DNA of 64,000 nucleotides from Lentisphaeria bacterium. Lineage in GTDB: Bacteria; Verrucomicrobiota; Lentisphaeria; Oligosphaerales; Oligosphaeraceae. The DNA is taken from positions 1-64,000 of the forward strand of contig JAEEYQ010000066.1 in NCBI GenBank assembly GCA_016288215.1, in the 5' to 3' direction. The stretch's first letter is position 1; every line of letters begins with the position of its first letter. Positions 7,951 to 17,183 of the stretch are shown here, piece by piece. The notes below the pieces were generated by a model, which had not been told where the DNA came from, ran no database searches, and saw only the letters and a program-made list of their open reading frames with translations. The translations under genes were made by a program, and so were the position numbers.

Positions 7951-9213
7951 TTAGCTCATCTGGCGGCGGGCGTCGTCCTCGCAATTCTGCCGAATGCGGT
8001 GCCATGTCTCGCGGGCCTGTTCAGTGGGCTTGATGGGGCCAGTCACGCTGGGGCACGGTTTGTCCGCGCAGGGTCGCGCGGGATCCGGATTCCAGTCGTC
8101 ATGGCGATATTTTTCGCGCATGCCGGGGTCATGGAGGTCCGGAATCTCAAAGGAATTGGCGCAATTGAGCGCGGAGCGATAGCCCTGAATGCCGATCATC
8201 GTCATGTCCACGGCCTTGTAGACGTCAATCAGCGGACGCTCCCCCGTGACGATGGCGCGCTTGAACCAATAGCTGGTGAAGTAGTCGCCGCCGCCATGTC
8301 CATGTTGTTGCGCATCAATATGTTCTGGCGGAAGATTCGGCATGTATTTCATGAAGTACGGATGGACGGGCGGCGTATCGACGAAATCGCCGCCCCAGCG
8401 GCTGACCCGCAGGTTGGAGTCGCCCTGATTCCATTCCATGACACCTTTGGAGCAGCAGATGCGGTAGCGCTGCCCATGGTCGCGTAACCCGCTCCAAGGC
8501 AGGATTTTCGTCACAGCGCCGTTGTTCATCTTGCAGAGCATGACGGACACGTCGTCGTTGACGCGAAGGCTTTCGTTCATTCCCGCGTCATCGGCGCAGC
8601 GCGGGACGACCATGGCGGTCACATATTCGGGGCGGGTGTCCGTAATCAGCATGACCGGCCCCATGGAATGGGTGCAGTAGTAAGTGGCGGGCAACCAGTT
8701 ACGCCAATGGTCCTCGCGGGACGTCAGCTGGTCGATTTCATTTTTGGTCATTGGATGGACGTATTCCCCTTCGCCATAGCGGAACTCGCCCAGATCGCCG
8801 GTGGCGTACAGCCGTCGCATCTCCAGATTCTGCACCATGAAGGGATAGTTCTCCGCAAAGAAATAGACCAGGTTTGGCGCGGCCTCCACGGCCTCCACCA
8901 GCTCCACGGCCTCCGCCATGGTGAAGCACGCCATGCATTCGCTCATGACATGCTTTCCCGCTGCCAGAGCCTGCTTCACCGCCCACACGTGCTCCGTGGC
9001 GTAATTGGCCACCACAACGGCATCGATATCCGAGTCCAACATCTTCGCGTAATCCGTGAAGACCTTGCAATTCAAGCGTTTAGCGGCCAGCTTCCCGCAA
9101 AGTTCGTCGCGGTCGCACACGGCGGCGATCTCCATGCCGTTGGCTCTGGCCCCTTGGGCGAGAGACACCCCGCGCCCTCCGCCCAAAACGCCTATCTTCA
9201 GTTGCTTATCCAT
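7951..9213 (-). CDS. Gfo/Idh/MocA family protein lacking the EKP motif
   Basis: 420 aa. An N-terminal Rossmann fold begins KIGVLGGGRGVSLA. The usual catalytic EKP of Gfo/Idh/MocA dehydrogenases is replaced by SEC in GKHVMSECMACFTM. Downstream segments GEGEYVHP and YCTHSMGPVM resemble the GH109-like branch, in which NAD-dependent enzymes cleave alpha-N-acetylgalactosaminides. AGGAG lies about 7 nt before the ATG. Being next to GH20 and the sialidase-type genes, a role in cleaving or oxidising an N-acetylhexosamine or uronate product is reasonable, but the substrate cannot be read from the sequence. No export signal, so it probably acts in the cytoplasm. Confidence 0.8.
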   Translation of the reverse strand: MDKQLKIGVLGGGRGVSLAQGARANGMEIAAVCDRDELCGKLAAKRLNCKVFTDYAKMLDSDIDAVVVANYATEHVWAVKQALAAGKHVMSECMACFTMAEAVELVEAVEAAPNLVYFFAENYPFMVQNLEMRRLYATGDLGEFRYGEGEYVHPMTKNEIDQLTSREDHWRNWLPATYYCTHSMGPVMLITDTRPEYVTAMVVPRCADDAGMNESLRVNDDVSVMLCKMNNGAVTKILPWSGLRDHGQRYRICCSKGVMEWNQGDSNLRVSRWGGDFVDTPPVHPYFMKYMPNLPPEHIDAQQHGHGGGDYFTSYWFKRAIVTGERPLIDVYKAVDMTMIGIQGYRSALNCANSFEIPDLHDPGMREKYRHDDWNPDPARPCADKPCPSVTGPIKPTEQARETWHRIRQNCEDDARRQMS

Positions 9214-9305
9214 GAGTGAACTCCTGTATCTGTTTTGTTTTTGAAAAAAGTTTTTGGAAGCTCTTTATATATGACACGAACTATAATTGAACAAACTTCC
9301 GACTG

Positions 9306-11300
9306 CTATTTCCCCCAAACGACCGTCATGGCGGAGAGGGTCAGCCCTTGGCGGCCAGGGGGGAACGCAATGGCGTTCAACGGCTTCTCCGGATGCGGAT
9401 TCGTCAGAATGGAGACGCGGCGGAGCGTTCCGTCGGCGGCTTGGACGGTTTCCGCATGGAAGTATTCGCGACGGTCACTGGCGGGGCCCCCATGCCATTC
9501 ATGGTACACGGGTTGCGTATCCTCCGTGCCGTCTGCGTACTTCCATATGATGCTGCACAGCGTCGGATAGGTGAAATTCCGTTCCGTGAAGCTGACCTTG
9601 CCGAAATCCAGCGGAGGGATGTCGAAGATGGCGAGGACCTTGGCGGCCGTCCCATTGATTTTCCATGTATGCGCTCCTGCCTCCATGGACATGGCTTCGG
9701 CGGGGCGGAGGACAATTCCCTCCACGGTGGTGAGGGCCTCCGCCGTATCATCGCCGTAGAGAATCCGCTGATGCTCTTTGGCTATCCTCTTGATGGGGAA
9801 GTCGTTGTCATAGACGCGGCGGATCAGCTCCAGCCGATTGCGGTAGGACTGTCCGTCCTCCGGAAGGGTTCCGTTCCAAGCCAAATCCGCGAAATAGGGG
9901 GTGTTGTTCCATGAATCGACGCTGAACTGCATGGGGTTGCAGCCATTGCTGTAGAACCACAGGGTGTTGAAGAGCGCAGGGACCTTGGCCGCGAGGGCGC
10001 TGCGGAGGCCATTCTCCGCGTTGTGGTCGAAGCACATGACCGCCAGCGACTGGTCGTGGAAGCCGTTCTGATGATAGTAGTCCACGACGGACGGAAAGGC
10101 GTCCGGATTCTTCCCATAGTACCAGTTCATTATTTCTAAATTATTGTGATGCAACCATTTAACCATTGGATAGGTGGCCAGGTCCAGATCCATGCCCAAA
10201 ATCTTCCGCATGGGGATGGAGAGCGGACGGTCGCCCCACATGACGGCCTTCACGCCGTGCTCCTTCAGATGGTCGGCAAGCGCGTTGAGCTGACGGGCGT
10301 ACATCTCCTGAATGTGGAACGGCTGTGGCACGCAGGCGGGGCAGAGGCGGTCGCTTAGATAGATTTCGTCATAGGCGAGATGGAAGCGCTTGGGGTGGAA
10401 GGCCTCCAGCAGCTCGTCAATCATGCCGTACAGAATAGGAAGGAGCTCGTCGTTCTGGCCGGGGCAGAGCATGGAGTTGTCCCACGTAATTTCCTCCGCC
10501 TTGCGTTCACCGCTTTTTTCCCAAAACTTCAGGTGCTCCGGCGTGCGGAGGAACCAGCCGGAATGACCTCCAAGTTGCAGCAGGGGAATGACTTCTAGAC
10601 CTTCTGCTTGGGCGTGTGCCCCCAAGGCGGCCAGTTTCTCCATCGGCCATTGGGTGATGGCGGTCTTAAGCTTCACGCTTTGGTAGGCCGGAAGCGCATC
10701 CAATTGCAGCACAACGACATTGTACTTCAGCTGGCCCAAGACGGAAAGATATTGCTTGGCGCTTTCGAAGGCCCCTTCGCTGTAGTAGGCATCGCAGATC
10801 ATCTGATGCATGCCGCGGACGGCGAAAGCGGGACAGTCGAAAATCTGCATGAAGGGGATTTCGTAGGCGTCGTCTGTCAGTCGCACCAGCTGACGCAGCG
10901 TGCGGATGCCGTTGAGCAGGCCGATGGCATCCGCCCCCTTGAGTTTCACGCCCTCTTTGGAGACCCAAAGGGCATAGCCTTCTGGAGGAATTCCCACAGT
11001 CGATGTGGGATTGACGCCCTGCGTCCATATGCAGGCTCTCACCACGGGGTCGTCCACTTCCATGGGCGTCACGTCCGCGACTTCTCTGAAGAGGTCTGTC
11101 AACGCCTTTACCGCCGTGGAATCCGCCAGTTTCTGCGGACAGAAGAACTGCAGCCTCTGATTCAGCGGCAGTCTCAAAGTGCCGCCCGGATATTGGCAGG
11201 ATCGCGGACGTGGCCACAGAACCGGCTCCGGCAGACGGACGGTGGTGGCGCAGCCAACGGCAAAAATGGCCGCCGCAATCAGCGCAAAAAACGTCTTCAT
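9306..11300 (-). CDS. GH20-type beta-N-acetylhexosaminidase lipoprotein
   Basis: 664 aa from the ATG at 11300, chosen over an upstream in-frame start at 11321 because AGGAGAAGG lies 5 nt before it and the lipoprotein signal (AAAIFAVGC) then starts properly. An N-terminal domain with WPRPRSCQYPGG is typical of the GH20b domain that precedes the GH20 barrel. The catalytic Asp-Glu pair is seen in FHLAYDE (D311-E312), matching the family's HxGGDE site with changed flanking residues. A C-terminal domain of about 170 residues is unassigned. Expected reaction: removal of terminal beta-linked GlcNAc or GalNAc at the cell surface, consistent with mucin-type glycans. The downstream Gfo/Idh/MocA gene is 92 nt away. 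Confidence 0.8.
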   Translation of the reverse strand: MKTFFALIAAAIFAVGCATTVRLPEPVLWPRPRSCQYPGGTLRLPLNQRLQFFCPQKLADSTAVKALTDLFREVADVTPMEVDDPVVRACIWTQGVNPTSTVGIPPEGYALWVSKEGVKLKGADAIGLLNGIRTLRQLVRLTDDAYEIPFMQIFDCPAFAVRGMHQMICDAYYSEGAFESAKQYLSVLGQLKYNVVVLQLDALPAYQSVKLKTAITQWPMEKLAALGAHAQAEGLEVIPLLQLGGHSGWFLRTPEHLKFWEKSGERKAEEITWDNSMLCPGQNDELLPILYGMIDELLEAFHPKRFHLAYDEIYLSDRLCPACVPQPFHIQEMYARQLNALADHLKEHGVKAVMWGDRPLSIPMRKILGMDLDLATYPMVKWLHHNNLEIMNWYYGKNPDAFPSVVDYYHQNGFHDQSLAVMCFDHNAENGLRSALAAKVPALFNTLWFYSNGCNPMQFSVDSWNNTPYFADLAWNGTLPEDGQSYRNRLELIRRVYDNDFPIKRIAKEHQRILYGDDTAEALTTVEGIVLRPAEAMSMEAGAHTWKINGTAAKVLAIFDIPPLDFGKVSFTERNFTYPTLCSIIWKYADGTEDTQPVYHEWHGGPASDRREYFHAETVQAADGTLRRVSILTNPHPEKPLNAIAFPPGRQGLTLSAMTVVWGK

Positions 11301-11323
11301 ATTCCCTTCTCCTAACCTCAAAC

Positions 11324-11367
11324 CTCTAATTCCTAATTTCTAATTCCTAATTTCTAATTTCTAATTA
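11324..11367. repeat. Heptamer array (locus 2), no tail
   Basis: Tandem CTAATTC/CTAATTT 7-mers (minus-strand GAATTAG type). The array overlaps the 3' end of the 11361-12656 gene and provides its TAG stop; it lies just upstream of the ribosome-binding site of the GH20 gene. Confidence 0.8.
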
Positions 11368-12656
11368 CCTCTTTCCTTCTCCCGCTTCGTGAATTCTCCA
11401 AGTGCCTGCCACACCGCCTCTTGCTGCGAATGGACGAGGATAAAGGCCGCCTCATGGATGATGGTGTAGTCATAATCCTCCCGCACCACATCCTTCAGAT
11501 AATCGCGGACGGACTCCACAGGCGGATTCAGCCCGCTGCCGCCGTTTTTGGAAAGGGCATCGTTGAGGAAGAGGCCGATTTCCATCTTGTCCCGAGGGAA
11601 TTTCTGCCGATAAGCCTGAAGGATGGACGGCGTCTCGGGCGTCATCCGAACATTTAGACTGGTGTGGATGCGATTCACAAGTCCTTCTCCTAGAATGACT
11701 TCTGGATCCATCTGGAAGAGGGAGCCAGCTGCGGTGTCTGAATCGATGAAATTGTACAGGCCGGCCTCCAATGTCACGGTGACGTGGGGGAAGCGGCGTT
11801 TCAGCTCCCGCAGGAAGGCCTCCATGCCCTCGCCGGCGATGCGCCGCAGGACGGTGTAGTCGCAGTCAGGGGCGCCTTTGTAGGAGACGGTGCATTGCGG
11901 CAAGTCGCCGAGCCGCTTTTCCTTTGGAAGGGGCGTGACGGTGACGGTCGCCTCCTCTCGCGGGTCGATTTGGGCGCGACGGCCCGTGCGGCGGAAATAC
12001 TCCTCCGCGATGGGATGGTTGAAGCCGTAGACGTCCGCCAGCGCAGTCGCCCCGATGAACGGCGTGCAGTAAAAGCAGTGGAATCGCAACGCGCCCAGGT
12101 AGATGGAACGGAAACCCATCTCCACGAAGTCGGCGACGCGCTGCAGGAAATGCTCCCGCACTTCAGGGTAGTTGAAGCAGGGGACGCCAACCAGCTGGAA
12201 GTTGCCGCAGCGGCTCAGCTGAAAATACTCCGGATGTTCACGGAAGAACAGGTTGCGGCTGTTGGCGGGGTCTTCGTCCAACAGGCGGATATAGGGCATC
12301 AATTCCATATCCCTTTCCTGCGCAAGGGCTAACATCTTGCGGACTGGGTCGTATTCGCGAAGGCGGCGGGCCAGAAGGTCAAGATAGTTTCCCGTGCCGT
12401 CGTGACCGGCGGCGGACTGTCCGTCCACATTGGAGAATTTTGGGAAGCGGGCGGAGTCATAGAAGGCCTCGCCGTGGAAGAAGGCCTGGATGATGGCTCC
12501 GTCGAATCCGGCGGCCTTCATCTGGTCGAAGACGCGCTCCACTTGCTGCTCCGAGCCGTCGCCGGCCCAACAGAAATCGAGGTAGTCGATGTCCATGAAG
12601 GTTTTGCGAGGAGCGGCCTTCGAATTGGGTGCGACGGAAAAGGGTTGAGATTGCAT
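11361..12656 (-). CDS. TIM-barrel protein, putative glycoside-hydrolase-like
   Basis: 431 aa, no clear signal peptide. The first 200 residues (FDQMKAAGFDGAIIQAFFHG, AQERDMELMPYIRLLDED) have the beta-alpha pattern of a TIM barrel similar to the uncharacterised glycosyl-hydrolase-like families found in PVC bacteria. Later acidic motifs (VTLEAGLYNF, MEIGLFLND) could carry catalytic residues but cannot be assigned. The last codons read into repeat locus 2, giving the ending KERGN followed by TAG. It sits between a secreted SGNH hydrolase and the GH20 gene, 21 nt after the former, so probably one transcript. Function unknown; a cytoplasmic or periplasmic glycosidase is the best guess. The first-Met start has only a weak GAGAG. 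Confidence 0.6.
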   Translation of the reverse strand: MQSQPFSVAPNSKAAPRKTFMDIDYLDFCWAGDGSEQQVERVFDQMKAAGFDGAIIQAFFHGEAFYDSARFPKFSNVDGQSAAGHDGTGNYLDLLARRLREYDPVRKMLALAQERDMELMPYIRLLDEDPANSRNLFFREHPEYFQLSRCGNFQLVGVPCFNYPEVREHFLQRVADFVEMGFRSIYLGALRFHCFYCTPFIGATALADVYGFNHPIAEEYFRRTGRRAQIDPREEATVTVTPLPKEKRLGDLPQCTVSYKGAPDCDYTVLRRIAGEGMEAFLRELKRRFPHVTVTLEAGLYNFIDSDTAAGSLFQMDPEVILGEGLVNRIHTSLNVRMTPETPSILQAYRQKFPRDKMEIGLFLNDALSKNGGSGLNPPVESVRDYLKDVVREDYDYTIIHEAAFILVHSQQEAVWQALGEFTKREKERGN

Positions 12657-12677
12657 ATGTCGTTCTCTCTGTTTGAG

Positions 12678-13793
12678 TTAGTCCATGTGAAGCGCTTGCT
12701 TGACCACGGGAAGGATGGTTTGGAACATGCGATAGAAGCCCAAGTCATTGGGATGGCGGCCGTCCACCGTGCAGTAGTTCAGGCCATCCGGACCGAACAT
12801 GATGTCCCCTGGAATGAAATAGACGTTCTTATCTCCTGCGGCGACGGCATTTTCATAGGTCTGGCGGATGATTTCCATGCGTTCGCCACCATGATTGGTA
12901 TGGGGTCTGGAGAGGAAGATGACGGGCAGGTCGGGGTGGGCTTCGCGGATGATCTTGAAGAAGGGCTCATGGGTTTTTCGCAGATGCTCCGGCGTGGGGG
13001 CATTGTTGTCGTAGTCCATGACAAAGACGCTGGCGTCGATTTTGGCGATGGCGCGGGCCATGGCGGGCTCTCCCCTGCCGCTGGCGGAGAAGCCCAAGTT
13101 GACCTGCGGGGCATCCAATGCGCGGCAGATCATGGTGGTGAAGTTATTGGCGGGGCGGGAGGCGCAGCCGCCCTGGGTGATGGAGGAGCCGTAGAAGACG
13201 ATGGGCTTCTGGATGCGCTGCGGCCGTGGCTCCTCGAATTTGGCTTCGGGAGCGACGCCGATCTCCAGGCTGTCCGTGCCTGAATAGAGTGGCAGATAGA
13301 GGATGTAGTCGCTCATGCCGTCGCGAATCCAGCCGCCGGCCATGGCGGTGCCGCCGTCGGGGCGGATGTTGCTCATGAAACGCTCTGTGCCATCGGCGCG
13401 GCGTTCATAGAGGTCATAGCCGGAGACACCGGTGGAGGCCATGTGAAACATGTACTTCATGGTTGGGGCAGAGGCTCTTATGGCGATAAAGGGCGAGTTG
13501 GTGCGGAAGAGCACGGCACCGCCGGTCTGACACCGCGCAAGCCGGAGGGCGCCTTTGTTGACGTCCGCCTCCGTCATGTCCGCCGGAAGGCGGTTCAGCG
13601 GCTGGTCCGGCGAGGTGCAGAAGGGGAAGCCCGTCACAAGAAAGGGAGGTTTCCTCACGTTGCCGAAACGGACGGGACGGCCGTCAAACTCCTCCTGCTT
13701 GAAGTTCGCGTCAATTTCCGTGATGTCCATGGCCTTGACGGCGCAGCAGAACGCCGCCATTAGGATTGCATTAATGAATGCAATATGTTTCAT
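12678..13793 (-). CDS. Secreted SGNH/GDSL hydrolase (carbohydrate esterase-like)
   Basis: 371 aa from the ATG at 13793; AAAGG 7 nt upstream and an immediate signal peptide (FINAILMAAFCCAVKA) favour this over a longer frame starting at 13919. An N-terminal beta-sandwich-like domain of about 150 residues precedes the SGNH domain: GSSITQG holds the nucleophile Ser, SASGRGE and VMDYDNNAP follow as blocks II and III, and VDGRHPND supplies the Asp-His pair. This two-domain form is typical of PVC and Bacteroidetes esterases that remove acyl groups from polysaccharides. It would act outside the cytoplasm, stripping acetyl or similar esters so the neighbouring glycosidases can proceed. Confidence 0.8.
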   Translation of the reverse strand: MKHIAFINAILMAAFCCAVKAMDITEIDANFKQEEFDGRPVRFGNVRKPPFLVTGFPFCTSPDQPLNRLPADMTEADVNKGALRLARCQTGGAVLFRTNSPFIAIRASAPTMKYMFHMASTGVSGYDLYERRADGTERFMSNIRPDGGTAMAGGWIRDGMSDYILYLPLYSGTDSLEIGVAPEAKFEEPRPQRIQKPIVFYGSSITQGGCASRPANNFTTMICRALDAPQVNLGFSASGRGEPAMARAIAKIDASVFVMDYDNNAPTPEHLRKTHEPFFKIIREAHPDLPVIFLSRPHTNHGGERMEIIRQTYENAVAAGDKNVYFIPGDIMFGPDGLNYCTVDGRHPNDLGFYRMFQTILPVVKQALHMD

Positions 13794-13907
13794 TGTCATG
13801 CCTTTCTTTGCAATGGTGTGAAGTAATGATTCAGAAGAAGTCCCCATAATCCACATTAATATATGGCTCAATTCCCTATGTGAGAAGGAAAGGGACAGCT
13901 TTTTATC

Positions 13908-14042
13908 CACAGAATACACGGAATAACCAGATGCGAACTGCCAATGGGCAATTCACGGTTCTTTAAGCCATTTGAAAAGAGCAATCGCGTTCTGCCGCGG
14001 AACGTGGCTGAACGCTTCTGGTTATTCAGAGTGTTCTGTGGC
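13908..14042. repeat. Intergenic inverted-repeat element, copy 1 (about 135 bp)
   Basis: The left end CCACAGAATACACGGAATAA and the reverse complement of the right end (CCACAGAACACTCTGAATAA) agree at most positions and continue through CCAGAxGCG, giving imperfect terminal inverted repeats of about 29 bp. A related element lies at 33947-34041, sharing the 19-bp CCACAGAATACACGGAATA and the ATGCGAAC and GAAAAGA segments. It fills the gap between the SGNH gene and the stop of the 14044-16398 gene. Confidence 0.75.
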
Positions 14043-14043
14043 T

Positions 14044-16398
14044 TTATTGAAGATTGTCGATGGGGCGGATGACGTAGTCAAGAGGGGCGAGCTCCAGCTG
14101 CTGTCCGTCGGCGGCGGTGAAGCGAACGGGCTCTTTGGCGGTGTTGAGATAGATGGCGTACAGCTTGCCGTCCACGATACGTCCCTCCGCCTCAACGACA
14201 TCGGGCAGCGGCGAGGGGATGGATGCCTGCTGGCCCCGCCAGATGGGGTATTCGGTGACGAAGGCGCCCAAAATCTGCGGCGCCTTGGCCCGCAGTTCAG
14301 CGGAGAGGGGCAGCTGTGCGAAGGTGCCCAACGCCACCGCGCCCTTGAGCAGTGCGGCGGCGCCCATGAACTTGAATTCCGCCGCTGTGGGTTCCCGTCC
14401 ATAGAAATAGGCATGGCCGGTCTGCTGGAAATAGACGAAAGCCGTATCTCCATACTGCGTATAGGCTTCCACCATGGGGAGGAACTCGCGGATGTCGTAG
14501 TCGGGGATGGGATAGTGGTCGAAGCCGAGCATGTCCTGCTTCAGTGGACGGTTGATTTTGAAATTGCAGGTGTAGTTGATCCAGATGGGATGTTCCGTGT
14601 CGATGGCCTTGAGCAGCTCGTAGCCCTTCTGCGTGAATTCAATGCCGTTCCAGCCGTCGCTCGGTTCGTCGCAGACCAGCCATCCGGCCAGCGCGGGATG
14701 GCTCTTGAGATTTTTGACGACTCCCGCCATGTAGTCGTAATGGGAGGGATTGGCGTCGTGGTAGAGGAAGTTGCAGATGCCCTTGAGGCCCGCCTGGCCA
14801 AGGCGGTCAAGTGCCTCTTTGACGCCGTTTTCGCCCCATGCGGGCGGGTTGAGGAAGATGACGGCGTTGTAGCCCATGGCCTTGATCTGCGCCAGCACCT
14901 CCGGCTTGAAGGCGGTGGGATCCGGCTCGCACATCACGGCGATCAGCAGCTCCTTCGGCTGATAGGCCGTTTCCTTTAAAACTCTTGCGTAGGAGCAGTT
15001 TGCGCTTTTCGCAGCCACAATTTTACCCTGCTCTTTCACGGTGATGCGGCAGCCGGGGAAGTCCTCCGGAGCCTCCATGACGACTTTCGCCGTCTCGCCC
15101 GCCTTAAGGGTCAATTCCACCTCCTCCAGTTCGGTCCATGGTCCATTGGCGCTGCAGGTGGCGCGGGCCACGGTGAAGGTGCGGGCGATTTTGGCTAAGT
15201 TGCTGAGGGGGAAGGCGATGGAAGGCGTCGGCAGCTCGAATTCCGGATGGGGCTTGCCGATGCGCAGGGCGGCGGCGTTGGCGGCGTCCACGGGCAGGTT
15301 GCGAAGTCGGCTCCAGCGGTCCTGCTGCCCGAAGACGAAGAACGGCCACCGCGTGTCGGTGCTGACGCCCAGCTCGTTCTCAATGCAGTTCTCCCGTCCT
15401 GCCAGCCACTTCCAGTCTTTCAGAAGGGGCCTTTTGCCTCCGTCGTTGAAGGTGGCGAAGGGGAGGAACACGTCCGCCGTCCAGCTCTTGCCCGGCTCGA
15501 AGGTCGTCTTTGCTTCCCAAACGCCGTCCCAGAAGGTGTTTGCGCTGCGCAGATCCTGCACGTTGCCGTCTTCTGCGATGATGAATTGGCAGAGTGCGTC
15601 GCCGTCGCCTTGCGGGAAGAAGAAGAGCTGAATGTTGTCTGTGCCGGCCCACAGGTCGTTGTCCCGTCCATTGCTCTTTTTGGGAGCGAGTCGGGTGGCG
15701 GGGATGGCGTTGACGATGTGGAAGCGGAGGCCTTCGTCGTCGGCGGTCAGCGTGATGTCCGTGGGATGAGGCATGGCGGTGCCGTCCGGCTGAGTGAGGC
15801 GGAATTGGCGCGTGCCGCCGCCGTCGAAGTCGATGTCGCCGTTGACAGGAGCGGACTCCCGTGTGCGGAAGGGCGTGGCCTCCGTCCCTTCCTCCAATTG
15901 GGGCGAGTTGATGAAGATTCTGCCCCGCGCGAAGAACTGGATGGTGCCTGAATTGGCATCGTTGTCAATGGTGAAGCGATAGCGCTCCCATGACGCCGTC
16001 GGCGTGAAGGTGCGCTCCGCATTGCCGCCGATGTTCAGGACGATGACCACGGAACTATCTGGCTTGTCGGTCTTTAGATACACACTGAAGGTCTTTTTCC
16101 CTTTTGGGGCGCCGTTGATGCAGCTGAAGAAGGGAAGCGGATATTCGCCGCAGGCTTCGCTGTCCAGCAGGAAGCTGGCGACGCCGTCACGGGTGGCTTC
16201 GGGAGCCATGCGCCATCCCTTTTGGTATCCTTCGAAATTCTGGTACCAGAAGCCCCAATGGCTGGTGCCCCACCCCGTGGGGATGCCAGAAGGGGGCACG
16301 TCGGAGAAGTCCGCGTTCTTCAGATAGTTGAAGGGTTCGCCGCAAAGGGCGGAAATCAGGCCGCCCGCGATAGCAAGAATAGTTATAAGTCGTTTCAT
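14044..16398 (-). CDS. Large secreted multi-domain glycoside-hydrolase-like protein
   Basis: 784 aa with a signal peptide (residues 1-19, LAIAGGLISALCG). Residues about 20-190 resemble a CBM4/9-type beta-sandwich (NADFSD...GWGTSHWGF, SCINGAPKGKKTFSVYLKT). Residues about 200-400 resemble a CBM9/DOMON-like module (DNIQLFFFPQGDGD, WTADVFLPF). The C-terminal 320 residues are a TIM barrel with GWLVCDEPSDGWNG, whose Glu is a candidate acid/base. The enzyme class cannot be named; GH2- or GH5-like action on a polysaccharide is plausible. AAGG is 7 nt before the ATG. It lies 17 nt after the SGNH lipoprotein gene, suggesting an operon of esterase plus hydrolase. Confidence 0.7.
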   Translation of the reverse strand: MKRLITILAIAGGLISALCGEPFNYLKNADFSDVPPSGIPTGWGTSHWGFWYQNFEGYQKGWRMAPEATRDGVASFLLDSEACGEYPLPFFSCINGAPKGKKTFSVYLKTDKPDSSVVIVLNIGGNAERTFTPTASWERYRFTIDNDANSGTIQFFARGRIFINSPQLEEGTEATPFRTRESAPVNGDIDFDGGGTRQFRLTQPDGTAMPHPTDITLTADDEGLRFHIVNAIPATRLAPKKSNGRDNDLWAGTDNIQLFFFPQGDGDALCQFIIAEDGNVQDLRSANTFWDGVWEAKTTFEPGKSWTADVFLPFATFNDGGKRPLLKDWKWLAGRENCIENELGVSTDTRWPFFVFGQQDRWSRLRNLPVDAANAAALRIGKPHPEFELPTPSIAFPLSNLAKIARTFTVARATCSANGPWTELEEVELTLKAGETAKVVMEAPEDFPGCRITVKEQGKIVAAKSANCSYARVLKETAYQPKELLIAVMCEPDPTAFKPEVLAQIKAMGYNAVIFLNPPAWGENGVKEALDRLGQAGLKGICNFLYHDANPSHYDYMAGVVKNLKSHPALAGWLVCDEPSDGWNGIEFTQKGYELLKAIDTEHPIWINYTCNFKINRPLKQDMLGFDHYPIPDYDIREFLPMVEAYTQYGDTAFVYFQQTGHAYFYGREPTAAEFKFMGAAALLKGAVALGTFAQLPLSAELRAKAPQILGAFVTEYPIWRGQQASIPSPLPDVVEAEGRIVDGKLYAIYLNTAKEPVRFTAADGQQLELAPLDYVIRPIDNLQ

Positions 16399-16415
16399 GG
16401 CAATGCCTTATATTT

Positions 16416-17114
16416 TTACTTGTTGGTGTTTTGCGGAAGCGCCTTCCAAATGGCGTCCGCGATGGCTTTCATGCCGCGGTCTCCCGGATGGATGGCGACG
16501 CCGTCATGCTGAAAACTGCGTTCGGAGCGCGCATAGTTCTCCTCTTTGGCAAGAGCGCGTATGTCCACATAGATTCCGCCGATGGCCTCACAGGCTTTCC
16601 GGAGCGGTTCGTCAATGGATTCACGAGGCCAGAAGGTGCTGCGGACGATGATATTCGGGCAGCCCGCCTCTTTGATGAACGTCAGGAATTCCGTGACCTT
16701 CTTTTGGAAAAGTTCCTGCATTTCAGGAGTTTCCGGATCGGGAACGTTTTCACCGATGGCGAGGATGAAGAGATCCGGCTTCATGTCCATGCATTTTTTC
16801 AAGCTGTCCAGAGATGCGATGTCGATAGTGGGGTACTCACGCTCGAAGGAGGCCACATTGCTGAAAAAGGCCTCAGGTGCGGTGCCGCCGTTGGCTTCCG
16901 TGAAATAGCGCAGGAGCAAGTGGCAGAAGTCCTTGTCCTGTGAGCTGGCGGCCATCCCCCAGTTTGCCACCCAGCCGATGTTGGGTGATGGATCAGAGTG
17001 GGTGATGCTGTTGCCAAGGACGGCGAAACGTTCGCATCGATGGGGCCGCAGGGTGCTGCAACTCATGGAAACCCAGGCAAGGCCAATGGTCAGGATGATG
17101 GAGTAAATTTTCAT
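16416..17114 (-). CDS. SGNH/GDSL hydrolase lipoprotein
   Basis: 232 aa. A lipoprotein-type signal ends in SMSC (Cys19). The SGNH blocks are readable: VLGNSITH (Ser nucleophile), a GW segment in NIGWVANWG, LAIGENVPD (block III Asn), and HDGVAIHPGDRG with the catalytic Asp-His. It is therefore a compact single-domain esterase anchored at the membrane, unlike the two-domain enzyme encoded at 12678-13793. Probable role: deacylation of glycans before or alongside the large hydrolase directly downstream. The ribosome-binding site is weak (AGAAG). Confidence 0.75.
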   Translation of the reverse strand: MKIYSIILTIGLAWVSMSCSTLRPHRCERFAVLGNSITHSDPSPNIGWVANWGMAASSQDKDFCHLLLRYFTEANGGTAPEAFFSNVASFEREYPTIDIASLDSLKKCMDMKPDLFILAIGENVPDPETPEMQELFQKKVTEFLTFIKEAGCPNIIVRSTFWPRESIDEPLRKACEAIGGIYVDIRALAKEENYARSERSFQHDGVAIHPGDRGMKAIADAIWKALPQNTNK

Positions 17115-17183
17115 GGCGATTTCTTCTATTTGTTGATTATAAGTATGTTATGAGAAAACACAAAGATGCAAAAGGGATGGTGA

